In this document: positions 21,365 to 31,840 of the stretch, one piece after another | Layout: every line of letters starts with the position of its first letter | How positions within the stretch are numbered: position 1 is the first letter of the stretch | From: Bretschneidera sinensis | Lineage: Eukaryota; Streptophyta; Magnoliopsida; Brassicales; Akaniaceae | Assembly: GCA_023935145.1 (NCBI GenBank) | Contig: CM043698.1 | Span: 37,616,001 to 37,680,000 of the forward strand | Direction of reading: 5' to 3' | DNA length: 64,000 nt | The notes under the pieces: generated by a model | The model's input: the letters and a program-made list of their open reading frames with translations, nothing else | Database searches by the model: none | What the model was told of the DNA's origin: nothing | Program-made: the position numbers and the translations under genes

Positions 21365-22555
21365 CACTCAATCACCTACTTGAGACTTAAGAGGTCTTCT
21401 TTTATTATTAGCATAGCTATTCGGTCTACTCAGTGCTACTTTATGGTTCTCTCTAACCAGTTTGGTCCTCTCAATTGTTAACTCAGTAATTGATGGATCA
21501 TATATATTTCTTTCTACCACTTTTTCCCAACATATAGGAGTTCTATACCTCCTAACATAAAATGCCTCAATCGGTGCCATCCCAATATTAATTTGATACT
21601 GATTATTATCAGAAATTTTCAATCGATGACATGTAAGCATTCCAAACTTATTGAGTACTCATCACACTTGCCCTTAACATATCTTCTAGTACTCTAAAAT
21701 CCTTCCTATTTGAGCATGAAAAATTATATTAAATTTCAACTGTGTACCCGTGGCTTTCTGAAAGCCTTTCCAACCCAGGGTGTAAAATCTAGCATCTCTA
21801 AATGACACTATTCTCAATAGTATTCTATACCACCTCACAATCTCGCCTACATCCTTTTGCAATCCTGACCACCAAAAATTCTGTCTCAATTTTCTATAGA
21901 TCTTATGGTTACTTAATTGCATCAAATCTACATCATCATATACCTTTTTCAATATCTTCTTTCTCAACTTCGCAACATTGGGAACACAACTTCTATGTCC
22001 TAATACCAAAATACTCTTACTTCAAATTTTGAACTCATATTGCTTTTTAGTAAGCACTTAATGCTTAATATTTTCTATATCTTCATCTCCACCTTGCATC
22101 TATAAAATATTTTAATATGAATTACTGTACAACCATATTCGTTAACCATGATCCTCTATCACTGATATTCAACTTCATTCTTATTTCTTTTAAATTTATC
22201 ATCAATTTCACATTAGGACTCCCAATAGTAGACAATCTTCTTGTAGATTTTCTACTCAGTGTATCAGTTATCACCCTCGCATTTTATAGATGATAGTGAA
22301 TTGTATTCTCATAGTTACTAATCAACTTCATCCACCATATTTGCCTCAAACTCAACTCTCTCTAAGTAGGTAAGTATGTTAAACTCTTATGATCAATGAA
22401 TATCTCCCAAGTGGCTCCATACAAATGATGTCTCCAATCTTTAAAGTAAACATTATAGCAACCAACTCTAAGTTACAAGTAGAGTAAATTTTAGCATGAA
22501 TCTTTAATTACCTAAAAGTATGGGCCACAGCTTTCTTATGTTACGCATATTCCAA
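21365..22555 (-). pseudogene. Gypsy integrase and RNase H remnant
   Basis: Minus strand. RNase H: degenerate 'LKIHAKIYSTCNLELVAI' and 'LKIG/WRHHLYG' (about 22430-22520), 'IDHKSLTYL' near 22390. Integrase zinc/HHCC region: 'DLMQLSNHKIYRKLRQNFWWSGLQKDVGEIV' type sequence in 21686-22009. Core end: 'FQKATGTQLKFN..FHAQIGR' (catalytic-Glu region). C-terminal part: 'IGMAPIEAFYVRRYRTPICW' in 21368-21640. This is the order RH-IN of a Ty3/gypsy pol, and 'RRYRTPICW' is the usual gypsy signature. Several frameshifts and stops; the ATG used by the open frames is not a real start. Confidence 0.85.
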
Positions 22556-22559
22556 CCAA

Positions 22560-23390
22560 TGAAGCGACACTATCTTACCTAGAGGAGAAGAAGTGTAAGA
22601 AGTTCATAGATGAACTATGTTTTAAGGTTTGATCAACACTATCTTACATGAAGCATATGAATTATGTCAGATTGGGAGATATATCATTTCAGATTGAGAG
22701 AGATGTGATGGATTTTAAGGGAAAAAGAAAAAGTGGTTAAAGAGGCTTAGACATAAAGGTTATAGAGGTAGTGGTAGTATGAGTGTACAGGGTGAGAGAC
22801 CACCCCAAATGAGGCGTTTCTTGTCACAGGGAACTGAAGTACAGAGTTAGAGGAAAGCAGGATCTATTACTTTTGTAGCTTAGAATACTATTGGTAGGAC
22901 CCTTAGATTTGGGAGACAAGTTATGGGAATTGAGAGTCATGGCAGAAGAAGTAAGTATGCCACCAAGGGGAAGTGGTAATCCGACGTATGATTGAGAGAC
23001 AAAAGTTTGTTATAGATATATTCAGATGAGATATTTATCCCAGAATTGTCAAAATTTGAGGTGCTTTGTATATAGAAAATGTGGACATGTCAATTTTGGT
23101 TGATCTTGATGCAACCCATTCTTTTGCATCCAGTATTCATATGAAGTCTTTTAAAGTATGTATTAGTCCTTTGATGCAAAATAATTTTTTGTTAAAGTTT
23201 CCACTTGAGATAGAGTTATAATCATAAATGTTTACAAGGGTGGGGTGATTTGTATCAGTGATAGAGAATCTGAAGTTGATTTATTATCTTTGAATATAAT
23301 AAATTTTGGGAAAGAATTGGTTATCAATGTATTACGCTTGGGTTGATTGTTCCAGAAAGAAAGTAGTGTTCAAGATATGGATGGGCTGGT
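22560..23390 (+). pseudogene. Gypsy gag and protease remnant, opposite strand
   Basis: Plus strand, so opposite to the neighbouring RNase H/integrase. The protease is recognisable by 'DATHSFAS' (from DSGATHSF, near 23105) and by 'GKNWLSMYYAWVDCSRKKVVF' type sequence at 23310-23370, which normally links protease and RT in gypsy pol. Upstream, 22560-23000, is gag-like and rich in K/R, with broken frames. RT is missing: LTR sequence follows directly at about 23390. Confidence 0.78.
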
Positions 23391-24146
23391 CTAAGATAAT
23401 AACAACCTGTCAACAGATGGGAAGATGTTCCCATCATAATCATTCATGCATGGTATCTGATTTAATTGTTGCTTGTATTATTGAAATGCTGATGTGTGGT
23501 GTGTGATTGTGAATTTATTTATAGATGAATGAGTTTCACAGAGAGACAATTGTGGTGATAAAAATAATCTAAATGATAGACTTTATGATGTGGACCTCAT
23601 TTCGAGATAATTATGAGATAGTTGATGGTCTTAAGGTGAACCAATAAATAAGAGGAAGAGGTTGATAGAGAATAGATATGATAGCATGTGAAGTGATAGT
23701 AGAGTGCTAGTATCAAGTGTATGAGATATAAATTGATTTAAATATTAAAATACTGTTTATATAAATGAGTAATTCTAGTAAATTTAATTCAATGAGCTTG
23801 TGAAACTCACCCCTCATTTTACAATGATTTCAGGTGGCAAGCTTGACAACTAGTTTTGTGAATTGAGGTTAAGAAGAAATCATTTTCTATAAGTCACGTA
23901 CATGTCAACATCCTCAGACTAATGAGAAAGAAAAGTAAAAATTTATTTGCAAATATTAATGCATTTTACATTGTATAGAATGTTTAAATATCAGATTGAT
24001 GTAACTCCCCTGTTGAGGGTTGAGGATGTATGAAAAGTTTATTTTGGTGTTGTTTATTTTCATTGTTGCATATATGTGTCGTGCTAAGATTTTCAAAATG
24101 CGATGACACCGTCTCGGGGGTGGCCAACCCAGGATATATCGTTACA
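23390..24146 (+). repeat. Partial gypsy LTR, inverted copy of 18931-19660
   Basis: Reverse complement of the outer 700 bp or more of the left LTR: matching 'GATGGGAAGATGTTCCCATC' (23417-23436), 'CATGTCAACATCCTCAGACTAATGAGAA' (two stretches near 23905), 'GATGACACCGTCTC' near 24100. Lacks the LTR start, so a deletion joins protease to mid-LTR. Confidence 0.85.
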
Positions 24147-24850
24147 ATTAAATTCGTTTACACTTTCTCAAATTGCTCTCTTTCTTTAAACACTTGGGGA
24201 CTTAAAGAAAAGTTGAAAGATTAAAATTTTGAAAAGACGTACGGGAGAATTTTAAAGAGATTCGAGGGAAGTTCTAAGAAAAACAAAAGGTAACAATGTG
24301 AATTTTATTTTTGAAATTTAGCATACATGAAAATACCCGGAATTTGATGTAGAAATTTAAGGGTATGAATTACGGAAGAATAGAAAAATTAATTAGAAAT
24401 TTTAATATAAATATTATGTCAGGTGTTGATGATCAACAATTGGGTGAAATTATTGAAAGAAGCAGGAATGGCAAGGAAGTGATCCACAGGTAGCTTTAAG
24501 TGCTACGTGATGTGTTAGATTTACTTTTAGTAATCGAAACCAATAAAAATATGAAATTATGATATTTGGATAAATAGATAAATTACAATGATTTAATGAT
24601 GTATTTTCTATTATATATGAAAATTGATTGATTTATTGATTAGGAATTGGAAAGTGTGTTGAATATTAATTATATAAGAATTTCTATTTTAAAAAGGATG
24701 GATGAATGAAAAATATGCTGAGAAGTTTTACGAAATTATGAAAAATATGATCGAAAAATGGATATAATATATGAGGAGATAATTTAATGAATATGATAAA
24801 TTTTTTTTTTGAAAAAGAGCTGGATAACTAAATTGAATGCTTTAATGTAT

Positions 24851-25030
24851 TCTTGTTTTCATATTATTGCTCATATGCATAAAACAAAATACCAGAAAGG
24901 CAACTGGTCTGTTTGTTTTCATATTATTACCCATTTGCATAAAATAAAAGACCGGGAAGACAATTGGTCTGTTTGTTTTCATATTATTGTTCATATGCAT
25001 AAAATAAAAGACCGGGAAGGCAGTCGATCT
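24851..25030 (+). repeat. 60-bp tandem repeat inside LTR2
   Basis: Three units starting near 24851, 24909 and 24969, each with TTGTTTTCATATTATT followed by CATATGCATAAAA and an AGACCGGGAAGGCA-like end. The copy at 53111-53260 has two units. Fast-changing minisatellite within the LTR. Confidence 0.85.
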
Positions 25031-25992
25031 AGCAAAAAAGACCAGGAAGGCAGATGATCTGGCTGAAACATGTCGACATATGGGAAGACATTCCCAAATG
25101 ATAATATGAAATGATTTGATGAGAAAGAAAGAAAGAAAATTTAAATTCATGCATTACGTTTGTTTTAAATATTGATTATTATTGATTGAGATGCTAGAGC
25201 ATTAGCCTTGATTTTGAAATTATCGATAGACAAATGAGTCTCACATAGAGACAATATGATGAGAAAGAAATATGAAAGTATGACATGATAAAAATTATTT
25301 GATTGATTAATTATATGATGTGAACCTCATAATGAGATAAATAATGATGTTGAATTAATAATCTCAGATGATTAAATATATGAGAAGAAAAATTGATATG
25401 TTTGATGATTAATTTAAGAAGAGTTTGATAAATAGTTGAAATTATGATATGAGTAGTGATTATAGAATGTCATTATTGAATTATATGAAATAATAGATGA
25501 ATGAATATTGGAAGATTATCTTAAAGATGTAATTTTTATAAGTGAATGGATAGATGATTAATATTGGTGAATTAGAAACGAGTGAATTATAAGATGTGAC
25601 TGGAAGTATATAATCAAGTACTTCTAGTAAATTTAATTCACTAAGCTTGTGAAGCTCACTCATCATTGTTAAATAATTTCATGTAGCGGGTAGGACATAT
25701 AGATTGGTGAGCTGAGATTTAGATTGAGTCATTATCTATAAGCTACGTGGTCTGCATCCTCATACTAATGGAGAAAAATGTATTTGTAAATATTAATGTA
25801 TAACATGTTGTATATAATGTTTCAATTGGGATCTTAATAATGTAACTCTCCTATTGAGGGTTGGGGATTTATGTATGCAGATAATTTCAGTTGATGTTTT
25901 TATATTATTACATATATGTGTCGTGCTGAGATTTCAAAATGTGACGACACTGTCTTGGGGGTGGCCAACCCGGGATGGGTTGTTACATGTAT

Positions 25993-27525
25993 CTTATGTC
26001 ATGAGTACTCTAGATTCAAGCCCTTGACCTCCACAGAAGCAGCCACACTTCACACTCACTAGGTAAGCTTTATTAAGTATGTTCCGTAACATAATATATC
26101 AAAGAAAAACTTTTATAAGTCTTATTAAAAACTTAAAGTTCATCCTTCACTTTATCACTACGGTTTCCAAACACCCTTCTCTTAGGATAAAATATTTATT
26201 GTTGGTGTTTGCAATCACTACTGATGATGTACTTTGTCTCATTTAACTCAAGACTTATGATATAGTAAGCACTGAGTCGAGGTTCCACCATAGGTGATTA
26301 ATCGTATAGGCTTGATCCACATCCCTTATAAATGATTTTCTAGCTAGAAACTTGATTAATGTCTATAATTTTTATACTTGGCTAATGCCCAAGATAATTC
26401 ATTGTAATGTATTACGTACAGACTAATCGCACTTACACTTAGAACCACCCCCACCATAAGTGATATTTTTTCTATCACTTATCACTACTTGACTTTGCCC
26501 ACTTGTAATTCATTATTATGCTCAGTGTTAACTTGGTGTTTATACCATCGTACAATACTTACTGTAGCATATATTCATATCACTAGTCCAAGTGACATTA
26601 TCATCCAATCTGGATTTTACCACAAGTAACTTCTTGAGATTCATATTTTGTAAATTTCTATCACATGAATACATTCAATTCTAAGTCAAGTATTAACCAA
26701 AACATACTAGAAGTCTTCTCAAGACTTATTCGAGAAATTCACACTTTATATGTATACCTCTTACATATATAACACCACTAGAAAAAATATATAGCTTTTG
26801 TAATTAGAACATACCAATTAACAAGATATAAGATTCATAAATCATTATAAATTGAATTAACAATGAATATAAACAAACAAACAAAAATAGTATTCTTATT
26901 ATTAATTTTGTGTTCAAATATTCTCTCATTCACTTAAATATAATCTCATATATTTAAATACTAACAAACACTCAACTCTTAGACCTTATACATTCTTATT
27001 ATCCTAATTAAGCCATAAACTCTTGTTGTGCTTTGCTCTCTTTCTTCAGCAATCAAAAATCTTTCTTGAAGTGTCCTGGTTTTTTGCAATGGAAACAAGC
27101 ACCCTTTGCCTTCTTGTTATTCTTGTCAGAATTGTTTGAAGGATTCTTTGCAATCGAAAATCTTTCTTGAAGTGTCCTGGTTTTCCGCAATGGAAACAAA
27201 CACCCTTTGTCTTCTTGTTATTCTTGTCAGAATTGTTTGAAGGATTCTTTCTCTTGTGAGAATCTTAAGAGATTTCTTTCGTAGTCTCTTCTTCCTCTAC
27301 CAAATTAATATTGGAGAGAGCTGCTTCCTTTCCATCTTTCCGTAAATCCTTCTCAATTCAGAGACGATTACCTAACTCTTCAAGAGTCGGGTATTCCTTT
27401 TGGTGCTTCACACAACCGCTGAAATTTTTCCAAAGTGGAGACAGTTTGTCTATAATAGTTGTGACCGTTATGGTCTCATCCATTTTTAGTTTATGTTGAG
27501 AGAACTGAACTAGGAAGACGGAGAG
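25993..27525 (-). mobile_element. Copia-B internal region with gag zinc knuckle (copy 1)
   Basis: Minus strand. gag is seen at 27250-27500: 'MDETITVTTIIDKLSPLWKNF' (shortened here: DETITVTTIIDKLSPLW), then 'EELGNRL', then K/N-rich 'KRKNPSNNSDKNNKK' and the zinc knuckle CFHCGKPGHFKKDF. From 27040 to 25993 no pol domain is visible. So this is a gag-bearing, pol-less copia. A 101-bp tandem duplication (27049-27149 and 27150-27249) doubles the zinc knuckle in this copy only. The N-terminal half of gag is missing; at 27525 F-box sequence begins. Confidence 0.8.
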
Positions 27526-28480
27526 AAACACCATCGTCGTAAAGGAAATCCACTACCATTCTTAATCCATCAAGTTGTAAAGGAAATCCATCGTCGTATA
27601 GTTTGATAGCGAACAGTTTGGTCCAGGACTCGGCAACACCATACTCTTTCATCTCCCATATGTAACAACAATTGTAAATTATTTCTTCAATGGGTACATT
27701 ATCGAACAACCAGAGTGATTCCCTGAATGTTGCAATGTACGTCAAACACAATCCGGCTTTATTAGAAACACCATCTGGCAGCAACTTCTTGAAGAAATTC
27801 TCATGACCCATATCAAATAACTCGATGAAATAACGTTTACCCTTTTTACAACTCTCATCTTCTGCGAACCAATGACAAGCACCATTCATATAAACATTAT
27901 TATAAGGGTGGAGGAAAAGAGATGGAATGGCACTTATAGTCCTCCAATGCCCCTCTCTCAATGCATACACTTCAACTTCAGAGTTTAAAATCCCAACAAC
28001 CTTGTAGTCATTAGACCAAGAGTCAAATCCAAATCCGAATATTGACCAAGTGATTTTAGCATTGGGGAGTCTAATAATTTTTCTAATCGACGGGTTCCAC
28101 AAAGTTATCTCATTAGATCGCATTTGTAAACATAACATCCCATTACATGAACCTACTAGATTTGGGGATTTACTTCTCAAAGGGCATTCAAAATCCATAT
28201 ACTCATCAAAGATTTCTCTATAGTGTAAGGAGTAATGATCTTTATTACCATATCCTAAAACTTGATTATACAGTAGATAACTACTCTTTTTGTTGTAATT
28301 GATGTGCATAGAAATAAACTTGTGATCATTGATCATAACGTACCATGTTTTCGATATGCATCTGAAACGCACCAGTGATTTCGCGGGTAGTCTTTGCAAT
28401 ATATCATTCAAGATGTCTCGATTGTCAAATTTCTTCAATTTGGAGTCCAGTGAAATTCTCTTTTTCATCTTGTAATTCAT
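27491..28480 (-). CDS. F-box/FBA protein with replaced C-terminus (locus c)
   Basis: Open frame of 329 codons starting at the same ATG as the intact gene (MNYKMKKRISLDSKLKKF). F-box motif at residues 21-56, FBA segments 'GSCNGMLCLQ', 'LWNPSIRKIIRLPN', 'GFGFDSWSNDYKVVGI', 'WEMKEYGVAESWTKLFAI'. After residue about 310 (LRMVV) the normal last 75 residues are gone; a short filler made from nearby sequence (DFLYDDG) and then out-of-frame Copia-B gag sequence give the tail 'VSLRLPSSVLST'. It may still bind SKP1 through the F-box, but the substrate domain is cut. The upstream TATA box is changed to ATATCTAATG. Could be a pseudogene despite the open frame. Confidence 0.72.
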   Translation of the reverse strand: MNYKMKKRISLDSKLKKFDNRDILNDILQRLPAKSLVRFRCISKTWYVMINDHKFISMHINYNKKSSYLLYNQVLGYGNKDHYSLHYREIFDEYMDFECPLRSKSPNLVGSCNGMLCLQMRSNEITLWNPSIRKIIRLPNAKITWSIFGFGFDSWSNDYKVVGILNSEVEVYALREGHWRTISAIPSLFLHPYNNVYMNGACHWFAEDESCKKGKRYFIELFDMGHENFFKKLLPDGVSNKAGLCLTYIATFRESLWLFDNVPIEEIIYNCCYIWEMKEYGVAESWTKLFAIKLYDDGFPLQLDGLRMVVDFLYDDGVSLRLPSSVLST

Positions 28481-29292
28481 ACCGAATCAGGTTTCAGGAT
28501 TGTAGTATCTTTTGATAGGAGTGGGGCGGAGAGATTGATGAATCGATTTGGTCAGGCACATTAGATATTTTAGGGTTTATAGAAATCTTATTCCTCTTAG
28601 GTAATTCTCATAAGAAAATTAAATAAGGAAATTAAGGCTTTCAATAAAAAATAAATAAATAAGGAAATAAAAATAATGAATATTAGATATGAGTGGGAAT
28701 TTTATTTTGCATACGTATTAATTATTTTTAAAGCTACACAGCATTACTAAATGCAATATAGAGCAGGGACAAAAATTTCCAAGTTTTCTTAGACTTTTTT
28801 GATAAAATTTTCTAAGTTTTCATTTGGTTTTAAAGAGAAAAATCTCACCACAAATTTCCATTAATATTTTTTTCCTTCATATTTTAATCTACAACCAAAC
28901 ACTGAAATCTTTTCTTATCCAAAAAATTTGTTAATCTATGTATTCTATCCTGAGATTTCAATACATTAAAGTAAATAAAGCAAATCATCAAAGTTTTAAC
29001 TGAGTGGTTGAGGTTTGTTCTTCTCGTCAAAAGTTCTTGGGTTCTAATCTTTCCGTTCTAGTGAAACGAAAAGTAAACTTTAGGTATATTGGGATTTTGG
29101 GTTGTAAGGTTATAAGGGTAATAATTTTGTTTTTCTTAAAATTGTTATTAAAGATTAATAAAATTGTGAGTTTGTTGATGGCATAGGTAAGGAAGTTATC
29201 GAACCACATTAAATTGTTGCATTGATATTTGTTTGTTTATTTATCTATTTTTTATTATTATAAGTAGGGAGATTTTAAAGGTAAAAATCCTA
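28481..29292 (-). promoter_or_regulatory. 5' flank of F-box locus c
   Basis: Collinear with 15150-15860 and 52240-52998. Shared features: 'GTATCTTTTGATAGGAGTGGGGCGG', 'TAGGGTTTATAGAAATC', AT-rich stretch ending CCAAACACTGAAA. The homology stops at CCTA (29292), the same point where copy 2 has a CACTA end. Confidence 0.7.
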
Positions 29293-29941
29293 ACACACGG
29301 AATATCTCCAGAATCCTCTATGGTGAATAAGTTCCAATCTAAACTTGAACCTATGCATTCCATAAACCTACTGCGTCGTTTATGAACACTCTGGATTTTT
29401 AATCCAAACATCATACTGTAAACTATTGATGAACCCAAAACTATCACTACAATCATCAGAACAATCAGAACTGCAATCAGACACAGAAGAGATCTCTTCA
29501 CGGGTATCAAAAAACTGTTCCATTTCTTCCTCACTGTAATCACCCATCACTGTAGTTTTTCCTCTCAACCCATGAAATCCTGACTCCTGAAAGAAAAAAA
29601 TAAACTTTAGAAGGCTATAATGATGTTATAAATTCTCTGTTGTATAGCACAATATTCTTCTTTCGAATTAGAAAAAGGAACACCCAAAATATGAAATCAC
29701 ATCCAGACTTCAATTCCATGAATTCGAAAACTAAAAACACCAAAAGAGATCTTGCAATAAACAATTTTCAGTCCACAAACATGACCAAAAAATGCACACA
29801 GAAAAAAGTTTCGTCTACCTGCCAGATGCCATTAAACATCAAAACATAGCATTCAAGAACAGTCACAAGAGATTTCTTTGAAGCAAAACATACAAACCAT
29901 TCAACAAATGAAAAATCTAACAATTCAGAGATTTTCTCACC
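29293..29941 (-). pseudogene. N-terminal exons of a WD40 (WDR44-like) gene fragment
   Basis: Minus strand. A first exon (end at 29941, donor CAG|GTGAG) is followed by a 355-bp intron and an acceptor TTTCTTTCAG|G at 29587-29589, then exon 2. From an ATG at 29547, exon 2 reads 'MGDYSEEEMEQFFDTREE', 'ISSVSDCSSDC' and 'LQYDVWIKNPE'; after a one-base shift near 29383 it continues 'VHKRRSRFMECIGSSLDWN'. The acidic FFDTREEISSVSD start followed by YDVW..NPESV..RRSKF..W is, from memory, the N-terminus of plant WD repeat 44-like proteins. The frameshift makes it a pseudogene. Sequence ends at 29293 without the WD repeats. Confidence 0.55.
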
Positions 29942-30129
29942 TGGGTCCCCGTGAAATTTGAGTCAAACTATCTCCCCTTCTACAACCTCTCTTCTCTCTC
30001 TCTCTACAAAACTCACTTGAGGTAGCAAAGAATAAACATAAAACATACTAATAAAAACTATATTTAATGATAATTCAGATTAAGAAATGGTAAGGTGATA
30101 CTGCTACACAAGAACAAGTGCAATAACCA
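29942..30129. other. Upstream leader of the WD40 fragment, CT-rich
   Basis: CTCTCTTCTCTCTCTCTCTAC near 29987-30006 lies just upstream of the exon end on the minus strand and would be a GA-rich 5' leader. No other coding signal. Confidence 0.35.
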
Positions 30130-30290
30130 GAAGGAACAACAACAGAACAGGTGCTTTTGGATACGCATCTGAAACGCACAGGTGCTTTTGCAGTTAATCT
30201 TAGTGGTATTTCAATCAAGATGTCTCGAGAAATATTCTAAAAAAATCCTCAACAGTGCAATCAAATTCTCCTGTTCATCTAGTAATTCAT
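30130..30290 (-). pseudogene. F-box N-terminal relic (locus d)
   Basis: Matches the coding start of the F-box genes on the minus strand (region of 'ILLRLPAKSL.RF'), seen as GGATACGCATCTGAAACGCA and 'GTATTTCAATCAAGATGTCT' on the plus strand. The rest of the gene is absent; the shared 5' flank (GTCTTTTGGGTGGGAGTGGG, 30318-30340) follows. Copy in the other duplicate: 57318-57545. Confidence 0.75.
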
Positions 30291-30988
30291 ACTGTATGAG
30301 GTTTCAGGGATGCAGTGTCTTTTGGGTGGGAGTGGGTCGGAGGGCATTGATGAATAGAGGTCAGGCAAATTATGCTAAGAGTATATTTATGGTTTAGAGG
30401 AATCCTATTCCTATTAGGTAATTACTTCTAATGAAAATTAAATAAGAAAAGTAAAGACAATCAAATATAGAGCAGGTGTTTGGCAACACTAAAACTCATA
30501 GCTAACTTTTCATTTTTTTAAGTCAATTTCACAAAGCTCTGTATGGATGTTGAGAATTTTCAGGGAAAATAGAGCAGAAAATTTCTAACCCTAAAACCTC
30601 AAATTTTCTTTCTATTGATTCCCATTTTTTTCTGAATCATTAAGAAGCATTCATAAAACTGAACATTTGCATCTTAAATTCTATAAAGATCCTAAAGTTA
30701 ATAGGAAAAGCAAAAGTCCTTTAAATTTGGAAGCTGTCAACACAATAACAAATATAATGTGAATGAAGAATGCGAATTCCTCTAATTTCAGTAGCTGAAA
30801 CTCAAAAGCAAGAATATATTCAAGTCTTTAATTTTCATATTTTTAATAAATTTTTATACCACGTATTGTTGTGCATAGTCGATTGTAGAAACTTGGATGG
30901 AGAGAGACCAGAAATAGTCATGAAAAACAAACCGAAAGGGTGAAAACCAGATTTATATACATATATGATTTATAAACTTGATAATGTT
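30130..30988. repeat. Duplicated block B, copy 1, left part
   Basis: Collinear with 57400-58239. The alignment breaks at 30988 where Copia-A enters, and continues at 46337. Confidence 0.88.
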
Positions 30989-31542
30989 TGTAAACTGAGG
31001 TTACAACCCAAGAGGGGGTGAATTGGGTTTTTAAAAATTTTCTCTAATTATTTGCGAGTTTATAAAAACAGTTAAATGCACAAGTGTATAAACAAGTAAT
31101 GTGCATTAAGTAAACAAGTTTAAGGAAGAGAAAATGCAAACTCAATTTATAGTGGTTCGGCGATATCGGATTCGTTCCGACCCTACATCCACTCCCTTCA
31201 AGGAACCTCCTTGAAGTGATCCACTAAAACTTTTAGTCATACAACTTCACGGGCGTTGTACAAACCTTACAAACAATCTCTTCCTCTCGGAGGCTAATTC
31301 CTTCATCTCGGAAACTAATCTCTTCCTTGTAGAAGTTAATCCCTTTACAATAAATATGAGTTACTGTAAAGTAAATGACAGAGAAATAGCAATGAATGCT
31401 TTTACAAATGAACAATATATCTCTTTCAAAGCAAAGCTTGAAGAATGGCTCAACAATAAGTTTTTCAAAGTTTTTGAGTATTAATGAGTAAAATATAGAT
31501 TGAATGTGTATTTTTCTTGTTTTAAATGCTCATTGAAGTGAG

Positions 31543-31551
31543 TTTATATAG
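31543..31551 (-). promoter_or_regulatory. TATA box of Copia-A 3' LTR
   Basis: Minus-strand CTATATAAACTC; the 5' LTR copy is at 45721-45729. Confidence 0.65.
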
Positions 31552-31645
31552 ACTTGAATTAGCATGACTGTTAGACACTGACTTGGTAGGTTTGTTGCAT
31601 TAAATACTCAAGTCTGGCGTCTCAAACGGTCATATTTTTCGAATT

Positions 31646-31840
31646 ACCAGTCGACTGGGTCAAGTGAAAAAGTTCACTTTTAGGCTGTGGGAGAGTACCA
31701 GTCGACTAGGTCCTAAGCACTAGTCGACTGGGAACTCACTGTCCCAATTGCCAGTTGACTGGTATAGATCACCCAGTTGACTGGGGACGTTTTGTCCCAT
31801 ATCCCAGTCAACTGGTATAAGGAGCCAGTCGACAAGGTTG
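31646..31840 (-). promoter_or_regulatory. Palindrome array CCAGTCGACTGG in Copia-A 3' LTR
   Basis: Seven copies or near copies at about 31646, 31695, 31717, 31750, 31769, 31802 and 31822, spaced 20-50 bp. Consensus is the 12-bp palindrome CCAGTCGACTGG. It lies about 100-300 bp upstream of the TATA box (31543-31551). Confidence 0.8.

Larger units (their letters stand above)
18931..24146. mobile_element. Inverted (head-to-head) gypsy element with U5 ends on both sides
   Basis: Flanked by ATTAA at 18926-18930 and 24147-24151. Left half is on the minus strand: complete LTR (18931-20994), polypurine tract, integrase, RNase H. Near 22555 the orientation flips: gag and protease read on the plus strand, then a partial LTR (about 23390-24146) that ends GTTACA. 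Thus both outer ends are the 3' (U5) ends of LTRs, where a normal insertion has one U3 and one U5 end. Taking out the element plus one ATTAA rebuilds the host LTR. Confidence 0.85.
18660..25987 (+). mobile_element. Solo gypsy LTR (LTR2) inserted in Copia-B, itself interrupted
   Basis: TGTAT occurs at 18655-18659 and 25988-25992. The LTR starts TGTAATACATG (18660) and ends GGGTTGTTACA (25987) on the plus strand. Its two parts, 18660-18930 and 24152-25987, add up to about 2.1 kb and align with the complete LTR 18931-20994 read on the minus strand (2064 bp): start TGTAATACCCG, 'TATGACATGAAATTAAAATAA', 'AACACTTGAGGAGTC', 'GTAGCTTTAAGTGCTACGTG', and the end. It is a solo LTR with a clean target duplication. 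The inverted gypsy element lies inside. Confidence 0.88.

Noticed and set aside
23306..23506. 66-codon frame as an independent small gene
   Set aside because: It is the protease-RT linker of the gypsy pol running into LTR sequence.
29241..29543. 100-codon minus frame with a hydrophobic stretch as a membrane protein
   Set aside because: It is the wrong frame of the WD40 exon for its first half; only the later part (after VHKRRSRF) is the true frame after a one-base shift.
31646..31840. Regularly spaced short palindromes as a CRISPR-like array
   Set aside because: Motif is only 12 bp, spacing varies from 20 to 50 bp, and it recurs in LTRs at fixed positions. The window is plant DNA.
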